Of a DNA stretch of 64,000 bases, positions 25,179-33,976 are shown in pieces. This DNA is from Branchiostoma belcheri (Eukaryota; Chordata; Leptocardii; Amphioxiformes; Branchiostomatidae). Under the pieces are notes generated by a model. That model saw only the letters and a list, made by a program, of their open reading frames with translations, was not told the origin of the DNA and did not search any database. Numbering within the stretch: the first letter of the stretch is position 1; each line of letters starts with the position of its first letter. Made by a program: the position numbers and the translations under genes. The stretch is from positions 1,770,586 through 1,834,585 of the forward strand of contig NW_017803824.1 in NCBI RefSeq assembly GCF_001625305.1. Reading direction: 5' to 3'.

Positions 25179-25257
25179 GCCTAGATGCCATCCGATGTGT
25201 AATGGCAACCCTGATTTTTTCGGAGTTGCTGTTACAAATTGGATGGCATGCAGGCTA
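25179..25257. mobile_element. Short hairpin MITE related to the 4017-4142 copy
   Basis: CAGCCTAGATGCCATCCGAT and GTAATGGCAACCCTGA on the left pair with TTGCTGTTACAAATTGGATG and GCATGCAGGCTAG on the right. The GATGCCATCC core matches the terminus of the 4017 element. No target duplication recognised. Confidence 0.5.
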
Positions 25258-26643
25258 GCATTAACATTGTTGACTTGCTCATGGAAATAACTATAGAAAC
25301 AGAAGCAAACACATAAACTCTTGGTACACAGAGGTTAAAAATATAAACCACATTGTTTTACTTTTCCTATGAAGAAGAGAAGTCCACAAACTGATGGTGA
25401 CCTGAGCCATGCTTTGGCATTCCAACTTTGTGGTTTCTGGTTACTCCTGGGCCTGGATGACTCCATGGAAGGTTTTGATAGGAAATGATACACAATCATT
25501 ATCTAGGAAACATTCGGCAGATAGAATCTATATCCAGCCTGTCTATGCGATAGTATGTCCATGCCAGCCTATCAATTTTCCTGCCTTGCATACTTCTGCA
25601 CTCAAGAACATGGTTTATTTCAAAGAAAAATATATACTGTACTCAACCACTTCCATGCAGAACAGTCTGTCCCACTGGTCTGTCCCCATGCATATGATTT
25701 AAACGTTCAGCCTTACCAAGGAGCTTTCATCACAGAAAGCTCCTTGGCCTTACCTTTCAAGAGTTATTTTAGGAAATAAATATTTCTCAGACAGGAGTCA
25801 AACTTACTAATGCTTCTTCAATCCCCATTACCATGCCATCACACATACCATGTGACAATCTAGATCAAAGCCAGTAAGAACTTTCACGTATACTTAAGTA
25901 ATTGATGAATATTTAAATGCCAATTACCTGTATTCTTCAGTACTAGACATTTAGTACTAGAAATTAATCAAAGAGGCAAACAAACAAAGCTACAATTGGA
26001 GGAATATCAGGCTTACCGCTATACAGTAGCTACTTGTATCCTCATTCCTAGCCATCATCAATTCCACCCTTGAGTGTATATTGTCCTTGATAGGAGACCT
26101 CCCACTTGACATGCTGCCAGTTACTATGGACTACCGAAGTGTTATCCTAACACGACACCCACTATGTTTGACCATGTTATCTTTATAGTAAATTATACAC
26201 AGTTACGACACAAACAATACCAAGTATGGCACACTTTTAGACACCGTATGATGATGAATGGATTGGACAATAAAAGCTCCCTCTTCACTATTCAGACTGG
26301 GACAAAGGACAACAGGGGTCATATCCAATCTAATGCCCACAAATCAGACACTGCTTTTCAAAGCACAAGTAGACAGGCATGACTGGAAACAATTCCAAGC
26401 CAAGACAGATTTGTGTTCCTATTGTTAAGGTCACTGACCCATGATTACATGCAATCAAATTGCAATCAACTTCCCACCATTCTGCACAACCCCCCTTAGA
26501 CCATAGGAATGTGGTACGGTTGCAAGTTAGAGTACTACTATTCACTGAAGCTTTGTATTGTAGGTTCCAACTTGTATTTGTTTATTTGGATAAGACATTT
26601 CTATGTAAATTGTTTAATTGGTAGAAAACAGCCCTTGGCTATG
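25258..26643. other. Non-coding stretch
   Basis: No gene, RNA or clear repeat seen. The only notable feature is a local hairpin, AAGGAGCTTTC...GAAAGCTCCTT, at ~25718-25745. Confidence 0.5.
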
Positions 26644-26815
26644 CGCCACTAAGAGTTGGTTATGCTAATGAGCCCGTGCGCTCATAGTTTATGTGACCCC
26701 TTCAGGAGTCAGTCCTAACACCGACTCCGTGTTGTAAACACGTCTGGAATAAAACTCCTCGTCTGCACTTGTCGTTGTCCGAGTTGTTCAACGCGTCCTT
26801 GGTCACTAACTGGCG
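26644..26815 (+). repeat. 5' LTR
   Basis: 172 bp from CGCCACTAAGAG to CACTAACTGGCG, with a GGAATAAAACTCC poly(A)-signal-like word near its middle. Appears identical to the 3' LTR. Confidence 0.8.
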
Positions 26816-27387
26816 TGGCGGCAGCGCTGGGAAACGTCCAACCCATGCTTCGTCAAAACTTCGTCCAAGAGATCGCACCTTAAAGCATCCGGAGAGCGAC
26901 ACGCAGCGAGGCGGACAGACACCCTCCTTTGACCGCAGAAAGAGTCACCCGAGGTCAGCAAGCATTCCCTGACCCTCAGCCTTTCGCCACATTCCACGCG
27001 GAACCACTTTCGGCGACTGCACACGCAGGGAGGCGACCGACGGGGCTCCAAGACGCAACCGGGAGGACTGTCCACAGTTATTCCAGCCGGCGGAGAATCG
27101 ACATTCTCCGGCCACATCCGGTAGTGCAGCGCGCCCGCCATCTTGTTCCTCTGTGAGTTCAACCACGCATCCGGGCAGCCCTTCCCCGAAGAGGACAATT
27201 TCGTGCCGGTTGGCGACCGAACCAAGAGAGTTCCCCGCACCGGACGGATTGGGCCAACCTTCGTTTAGGAAGACAGCTTGCGCCGGGTCCGCAACCGAAC
27301 TGCACCAAAACAAGGCGTGTTCCTGCATCGCCCAGACGAACGCACGTGCTTCTCTCGGTCAGTTCCTTTGTTCTTTGTTCTGACATC

Positions 27388-27693
27388 ATGGCGACCGCCA
27401 CTCGAGCTCCGCGCCAGTGGTGCTTAACCAAGACTGAGACGATCAACTCCTTCGAGAACTGGCGATCGAACCTCGTGTACGTTCTGTCCCTCGACACCAA
27501 ATTTGCTCCTTTCCTGACCGACGGATTCACCTGGCAAAAGAAAGGAGTAGAGAACCGCGGTCTCGCGAACGATGCCGATCCTGTCCCAGAAAACGCACGG
27601 CGAACAGCGGCGCAGAAGGCGGCCAGCTTGGACCCGGAAGCCGATCGCGAGTACATACTACGACCAAGACACCACCGTGATAACGCCATCTAG
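27388..27693 (+). CDS. Short gag-like ORF in the LTR element
   Basis: A 101-codon ORF whose ATG has a good context (ATCATGG). It lies ~570 bp after the LTR. The N-terminal half includes the stretch [17 protein letters not shown] and a following W-Q-K. This looks like the N-terminal helical part of retrotransposon Gag proteins, but I cannot assign a family. It stops after ~100 residues, well short of a full Gag, so it is truncated or serves only packaging. An upstream in-frame ATG (27346) exists but has a poorer context. Confidence 0.45.
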   Translation: MATATRAPRQWCLTKTETINSFENWRSNLVYVLSLDTKFAPFLTDGFTWQKKGVENRGLANDADPVPENARRTAAQKAASLDPEADREYILRPRHHRDNAI

Positions 27694-28249
27694 ACCCGAA
27701 CAGTACCGGCCACACCGCGAACTGAACTGTACCTGTTACAGAACATTTAAAATCGCTACCTGAAAATCTACTTGACGAACATTCTGAACTCTGACCCACT
27801 CGTAATATGATATGTGATCTCCCATCCACATGTAGTACGATGATATACATGTATTTTCTTATGTTCACATGCAGTATCTAGTATGATATATATTTGTTAT
27901 CTTGACTCGTCTAGCAAGGCTAGTTAGTGACCTAGTTTTAGATACTGATATAGATAAAAGATAGTAGAAGGTCAGCCAATTTCAGGGCTAGTTCGTTACC
28001 CTCTTGTTTAAACATAATCAGTTGTATCTTACATATGATGAATCAAACTAAAACCAAGGTTTGCAACTGGTTTCCAGTAGTGCACTTTAAGTTTAACATG
28101 AGCTGTTGAGTTCTAAAGTTTCAAGTTAGCTAGCCTTTGTTTCTACTAAGCATATGTAGTAGCCAGTATACTAATATATGTTTCAAACGTTACGTTAACC
28201 TCTGTAGAAAGATAGAAAGAAAGAAGCAAAGAAAGAAGAAAAGGAATCA

Positions 28250-28421
28250 CGCCACTAAGAGTTGGTTATGCTAATGAGCCCGTGCGCTCATAGTTTATGT
28301 GACCCCTTCAGGAGTCAGTCCTAACACCGACTCCGTGTTGTAAACACGTCTGGAATAAAACTCCTCGTCTGCACTTGTCGTTGTCCGAGTTGTTCAACGC
28401 GTCCTTGGTCACTAACTGGCG
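28250..28421 (+). repeat. 3' LTR
   Basis: Same 172 bp as the 5' LTR with no difference that I could find. It is preceded by an uninterrupted purine tract. Identity of the LTRs implies a recent insertion. Confidence 0.8.
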
Positions 28422-28435
28422 ATGGTAGACCAAGG

Positions 28436-28502
28436 ACACCACTGGATACTAGTAGTATAACATTCCTTTGCAAGTAAGTTAAGTACTAGTATCCAGTGGT
28501 GT
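28436..28502. repeat. Perfect 19-bp-arm hairpin next to the LTR element
   Basis: ACACCACTGGATACTAGTA and its exact reverse complement are separated by a 29-bp AT-rich loop, 14 bp beyond the 3' LTR. Possibly a tiny MITE; no flanking duplication was confirmed. Confidence 0.7.
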
Positions 28503-30095
28503 TAAATAGAAGTCCTAATGCTCTGTCTTTGTTAAGTTGAACCAAAAACTGTGGTCCTATATATAGTTTGGTCTCCATTGAAACAGAGTACATGTTTGTT
28601 ACCTTTTCTGCCTCAATGGAAATGCTCAGTGACCTGAACAATCAGTATATACAGCTTAATCTCAGGCAAGACTTTACAAGTAGACTTCAAGAAACAGAAC
28701 GGCTTGATTGTTACATTAACTATAATAGTATAGTACAGCTACACAGACTACCAGTAGTGAGTACATGTTCACCTTTCAGTTGAACCCAGTCCAAAATTAA
28801 CGCTAAAGTTGAAACCTCGGTCTGAAGGGCATATGCACAATGTAAATGTCCACTAAAAGAAGAGAGCCAGCTTGTAACGCAAGGACACATGGATATCCAA
28901 GTTATTCTACACTTATGTACATGTACAATAACATGATTAGTAGTACATGTAGTACCATATAATATAATGGCATGTACAATGGCTAGTAAAGGGCATTATG
29001 ATATAAACAACAAAAAATGAGGTTTGGTCATTAAAATGGTTTGGATAAAAGGCAGATAAATTGAGGGAGTGGCCAGCATAAGTAACATAAACCTTCTCCC
29101 AGCTTGTACACTTAAAACTGAGGAACAGCCACTGCTTTTATGACCAAGAAAAGCTGCAAACATTAAAACAGAACCACCTCCGTCAGTACCCAGTAATTAC
29201 CTAAACTAAAGCACCAAAAGCGACAACAATAATTGTCTTGGAGGACTGAGACAGGACTGAGAAAAGAAACACTTACCATAATCGCAGTGGAGGCAGTCAC
29301 CAGAAGTTTTCAGATTCCACTGTACTGGCTACAAATTCCAGGCTCAACAGATAAAACCCAGCCTGTCACCCCATCCAATAGAATTGTGTTACACAAACAG
29401 GTCTGTTACTGGCTCTAAACACAGTGGAAGGATATGTAAGATCTCAGTTCGACTCAACAGCTGACATGCATGGAAATCAAGCTGTGGTGTGGGATGCCCC
29501 CAGGCTCAAATATTGACAAACTGGGAAGGCAGGCCCAGCAAACACTGACAGAGTGAACCCTGTCCCTGTACTGTTGTCTGGATCTTGAATATCAACTAGT
29601 TTTCCCCGAGGGACTGGTCACATGGGCTGTGATTACTATGAACTGGCCATGCCTGTACTGTATGCAGATCTCCAATATTGGATGCTTCAGCAGACATGAG
29701 GAAGAAGAAACTTTGTCTAGAAAATAAAATTAGACAAACTAAAATAGAAAGATCAACAAGATATCATCAGAGCAGTATTCTATTTCATACAAGAGTAACC
29801 ACAAAATGTACAGATAATTGATTTTCTGAAAAAAATTATGATGATTCTGACCCTGTTAGGAGAAAGAAGAAACTTTGTGTAGAAAAAATTAGACAAACTA
29901 AAAGATCAGTTGACCAAGTGATCATCAGAGCAGTATTTTATGTAATAATACCCTGAAGTTATTTAACATCATTAAGTCCATACTTGAAACTAACCCTTCA
30001 GCAGGGTTCCCATGTTCACCTAGAAAAGAACAAAAGAGGAAGTACTTGTCACTCATACCAACCATCACTAGCAGTTAGTACATGTACTTGTAAGT
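28503..30095. other. Non-coding stretch
   Basis: No supported gene. A diverged tandem duplication lies at ~29697-29945: GAAGAAACTTTGT-TAGAAAA, ATTAGACAAACTAAAA and ATCATCAGAGCAGTATT occur twice about 165 bp apart. Confidence 0.5.
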
Positions 30096-30103
30096 GAAAT
30101 AGG

Positions 30104-30230
30104 TACTCTCCAAGCAAAAGTTGATGGGGAAGATCTTTACCTTTTTATATATGGACCGTTTTCTTTCTCACTATCCCCACCAACTTGGGTGAAACGTCCT
30201 GTTGGCACCCTAGGATCTGCTTGGAGATTA
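30104..30230. mobile_element. Degenerate TAATCTCC-family MITE
   Basis: Left end TACTCTCCAAGCA and right end TGCTTGGAGATTA are inverted. The 8-mers GAAATAGG (30096-30103) and GGAATAGG (30231-30238) flank it and differ at one position. Family members with better ends lie at 50408, 59023, 59465, 60181 and 61038. Confidence 0.65.
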
Positions 30231-30270
30231 GGAATAGGGCCTACGAGGAAAATGGACCATTTGATACAAA

Positions 30271-31014
30271 GGGGCACTTTAGACTGACGACGGTTCGATA
30301 GTCGTACGAATGTTTATCGTCAAGATGTTGCCGGCGACGGTATTTTACCACCGTCTAAACACGACCAAAATAGTCGCACGACGGTAATCCTCGAATCGTC
30401 GTCACTACCACCTCGGACCCTATCGTGCGATCCTTCAGCGGGGGGTCCGAGGAGGATTTTCCATCGTCTAAAGTGAACCGTCGCCGGCGAAGGAAGTGGG
30501 AGGTCATTGGCCTTATGCAAATAAGCCTGCAAGCGTTATTTCATGTCCAAGCACATCGCCTGTATCATTAAATGTCGTCAAACCAAAGACTTTATATCGT
30601 CATACGTGTCTAGTACAATCCCCTGCCACCAATCGCTACTTCTCCGGTACGAACCGATCCGCCGATCCACATTTCCCGGCCAATATAGCCAGGCCGACGG
30701 CAGCACCAAACGCCTGGTTCAAACCCGGAGTATTTCCCCGCTCGGTACATGTGCCTCATACCCCTTCTTTGCTGGGCACAAACTCGGCGTCTCATCCACA
30801 GGACAACGAGTTAAAAGCAGGATAAAAACAATCTGCTGTGAGCATGCCGAAAAAAGGGGTTCTCTCGCCATTTTGAATTGGCGCGCGACGTGCCATCCTG
30901 CGCTGCGCAGGCGCTGCGGGTGTCCGCCACGCTTTATGGTCATGTGTCTAAAGCCAGCCGTCGCCCACAACGATTGTCGTGCGATCGAATACCGTCGTCA
31001 GTCTAAAGTCGGCC
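30271..31014. mobile_element. 744-bp TIR element rich in CGACGG words
   Basis: The left end GGGGCACTTTAGACTGACGA and the right end (reverse complement GGCCGACTTTAGACTGACGA) share about 40 bp of inverted similarity, with ACGACGGT and TCGTACGA/TCGTGCGA blocks. AAA flanks both sides (30268-30270 and 31015-31017), a possible 3-bp duplication. The interior is unusually CpG-rich and repeats CGTCTAAAG, TCGTGCGAT and ACCGTCG. Overlapping ORFs inside (up to 177 codons) have no recognisable motif and look incidental to the composition. Confidence 0.65.
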
Positions 31015-31017
31015 AAA

Positions 31018-33314
31018 GTGACAGCTGTAAGACCACCCACAGACCTTCTAGATTTAACTGCCTCACCTGTTTGTAAGTCAATGAGAGAACTTGACATTCC
31101 GGTTTGTCCTGTAGTTTAAATGGCGGCTGACGAAAGTGAAAATAAACACCTTCATGAACAGCCTTTTGATATGCAAATCTATAGAGGTGACCCAAGCGAT
31201 CAGCTGTTTTGTGATGATTAAAACACCTGAGGTCTGGTTACACGTCCTTTTTGTCGCCATTTCCTATGAACATGTTTGAGCAAACATTAGAGCAGCTGTA
31301 GCAACTGCTCAATGCAGCGTTTAAATTATCATCAACAGTGGTACTAGATAGAGTAAAAACTAGAACTTAGAAGTTTAAATACAATCTTGCAAAATTGAAA
31401 ATGTATGACACTTAGGTTGCAATCAACATCATACCTGAAGAACCATGATACTGGTATCTCCCCATGACTACAATGTTTTTGGAGAAAAAAACTTAGCCTG
31501 GAGTCCGGCCTTGTTAGATTTCGTTGGCTCCCAAGATCAGGGATGACATTGGCCAGGTGGGGTAGCTAGCAGATATCATGAGTAGCTATTAGGTAAGAGA
31601 ACTTTTTGTGTTGGATCGAAAGTTTTAACTCTAAACAGCTATTAGTATTAATTAGTAGTGTAAACATTGCTGGACTCCAGATTAAAAAGAAACTTAGAAA
31701 AATTAATATAAGTTATCTATCTGGGTAGAAAAGACAAATTACTAGTATTTTATCTGAACATTTTCTTGTGAATCCTACAGGTGAGATAGGTTTTCCAAAA
31801 CCACCTTAATTACAGGAAGTCCTACAGACGGCAGTATATCCTGTCAAACTTGTCATGTCCTTTCTTTTAAAACCTGAATAAAGAATCCTGCTCAAACGTT
31901 TACGTTGACAACTTCTAGACTCAACACTTTAATACGTTGGGCCACTGCCCTAGTTTTAAAGAGCTGATCTACTATCTACTATCAGTGAAATCAACACAAG
32001 TTTGGACTGCTTTTTCGTCGAATCACTGTGCACTGTAACAGTTTAAACTTCAACACCGCATGATTGTCACCGTTTGTGAACTTCGCCCTGAATGTTGGCC
32101 ACAGAGTTTTAACTCAAGACAACACAAGTACAAAGTTACAGCAAGCAACGCCGACTATATAGTATATGCATCATGACTACGCAAACCTGAATCTATCGCC
32201 ATGCAAACATAACGGTGCACCAAACCATGGACCAAACGTACCCCTCACCTGTTGGCAAGCAAGTCTTAGCCCTCACTCGTTGTCTCGAGGTGTTGTGTGA
32301 GTTTTAGGAATCAGTGACCTGTTAATTTGAGTCACTGAAACTTTTTTCTGGCGGAATGTTGCGGCAAAATTTGTTCCACAACAAGCGGTCTCCCTGTTGG
32401 GGCCACGACCTCGAAATTTGACCCTGACGAAATCATCGGAATCCTGGTGGACTGTACCATTCGGACAGGTGTGACTAACTAATTTTTATAAAATTTCATC
32501 ACATTTACATCTACATGATTCAAACAGATGATGCCAAATTTCGACAACATTTGGAACCTTATTTTCGAGACATAAAATACAGTTACCGAAACTCTGCTAC
32601 TGTGATGATGTATTGACAATTTATTTTTGCCTAGACACCGCGGTTGGGCTTACTTTTGGAGTGGAATATTCTGAAACCGGCGGAAAACCAACATGGCTGC
32701 CCCGTGGGAGTTGGCTGCCACGGTACCGCTTTGGCTCTGTAAAATGCCGTACATTTCACATACAACGGTCTACATAGACTCTTTTTATATAGCTAAATCG
32801 GCTCTAAGTACGACGACACAACTGTTGTTGACATATTATGCCTAGTGTGCCTGTGCACGGTAGAAGTTCTGGTGAAGTCATATCAGCAAGGTCCTAGACC
32901 TGCGCTGCGACATCTACTAGTAGTAGATTGAGGTTCACACAGATTTTGTCTTTCCAGCAGTCCTTTATCAAAATGATTTATACATTTTCGTGTCCTGAGT
33001 ACTACAACAAGATGAAGAATGTCTACACGTGGTCAAACAAAAATTGAGGAACGAGGAAGGGCTCACCATCGCGTTTCTTTCCCAGTCTGCTGCTAGCACA
33101 CATGTACAAGAAGCGCCCATCACATCCTTGTGCATAAATAATCGGAATCTGAATTCGAAGAAACCGCCGTGGATTAATTAATGCTTGGTTGCCATTCAAA
33201 TTTATCACGCTTCGCTTGTCTTCCAATGAAAAATACGCAAGTAATTCATTATTCATCGCAGATCACGTGGCATATAGTATATAGCCAAAAAGACAGGCGA
33301 CTCTTTCAGCCAAA
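31018..33314. other. Non-coding stretch upstream of tRNA-Asp
   Basis: No supported gene or repeat. CpG-containing patches occur near 32030-32430 and 32640-32760. The latter holds a 50-codon ORF beginning ACATGGCTGCC (32692), too short to call. Confidence 0.4.
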
Positions 33315-33386
33315 TCCGTGTTAGTATAGTGGTGAGTATCCCCGCCTGTCACGCGGGAGACCGGGGTTCGATTCCCCGACACGGAG
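33315..33386 (+). tRNA. tRNA-Asp (anticodon GTC)
   Basis: A 72-nt cloverleaf. Acceptor stem TCCGTGT pairs with ACACGGA, followed by discriminator G. The A box is TAGTATAGTGG. The anticodon stem CCCGC/GCGGG holds loop CTGTCAC with GTC at 33348-33350. The T arm GGGGTTCGATTCCCC contains the B box GGTTCGATTCC. CCA is not encoded. A T-run (33393-33401) ~6 nt downstream is a good RNA polymerase III terminator. Only the acceptor-stem pairs differ from the familiar vertebrate tRNA-Asp. Confidence 0.97.
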
Positions 33387-33676
33387 AGCTGATTTTTTTT
33401 TCGTCTCCATTATATTTTCCTTTTTATTCCTTTTCCTCAAATCCTCAGATTTTAATATTACCTATGCTTTTGTGGCGTTTTTCTCTTCCTCGGAAAAGGC
33501 GATTTATCGAAACGACTGGATACCAAACTACATGCAGTACTCCCTAAATTCGCATGGTGCGCCACTGCACTAATTTGTTGACCCCGGAAGTGGAACCTTC
33601 AGGATGAGATAACGGGTCAGGCCAGGCCGGAGTTTGACAGGACAGAAATGCCGGTGTACTGACGCACGGGTTCCGC

Positions 33677-33686
33677 TATATTTATA
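33677..33686 (+). promoter_or_regulatory. TATA-like box of the RNF207-like gene
   Basis: TATATTTATA lies 291 bp upstream of the RNF207-like ATG in a GC-richer segment without another ORF. Transcription would start near 33710 if it is used. This is an inference from sequence and position only. Confidence 0.35.
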
Positions 33687-33976
33687 CACAGCGATCCCGT
33701 TGCATAGCTGGCCGAATTTGGCACAGACGCTTACTTCTTCCATCCGGGAGCAGATTTCTGGGCTGAACTTGTGATAATTTGACCAAAATCAAACAGTTGG
33801 AGAGACCAGAAAAAAGAGACTTCCTGTCGTCTGCGGGCGTCTGACAGCTTCCCGCTCTTGCTGGAATTTCGGTCAGTTTTTACAAGTCTTTTGTGGGCAT
33901 ATATCAACCCCCAACGTAGACTCTGATCGCATTTCTCACGCCCAGTCTATAGTAACAACCGCCCGCAAAGTTAAAG

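Larger units (their letters stand above)
26644..28421 (+). mobile_element. Non-autonomous LTR retrotransposon (1.78 kb)
   Basis: Two 172-bp direct repeats (26644-26815 and 28250-28421) that I read as identical bound a 1.43-kb interior. A putative primer-binding site, TGGCGGCAGCGCTGGGA, directly follows the left repeat. Beginning with TGG, it resembles the complement of a tRNA-Leu 3' end (from memory). A purine-only tract, AAAGAAAGAAGAAAAGGAA (~28228-28246), precedes the right repeat. The LTR contains GGAATAAAACTCC, a possible poly(A) signal. The interior holds one short gag-like ORF and no protease, reverse transcriptase or integrase, so the copy depends on another element. The ends are CGCCA...TGGCG rather than TG...CA. 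Only ATG flanks both sides, so the target duplication is not settled. Confidence 0.8.

Noticed and set aside
26806..27868. Minus-strand ORFs (up to 176 codons) in the LTR element
   Set aside because: Antisense to the LTR element's interior, Arg/Ala-rich and without recognisable domains.
30543..31076. 177-codon ORF in the CpG-rich TIR element
   Set aside because: Overlapping ORFs occur in several frames because the GC-rich sequence has few stops. No motif, and it crosses the element's end.
32694..32846. 50-codon ORF starting MAAPWELAATVP in a CpG-containing patch
   Set aside because: Good start context but no identifiable downstream exon or domain.
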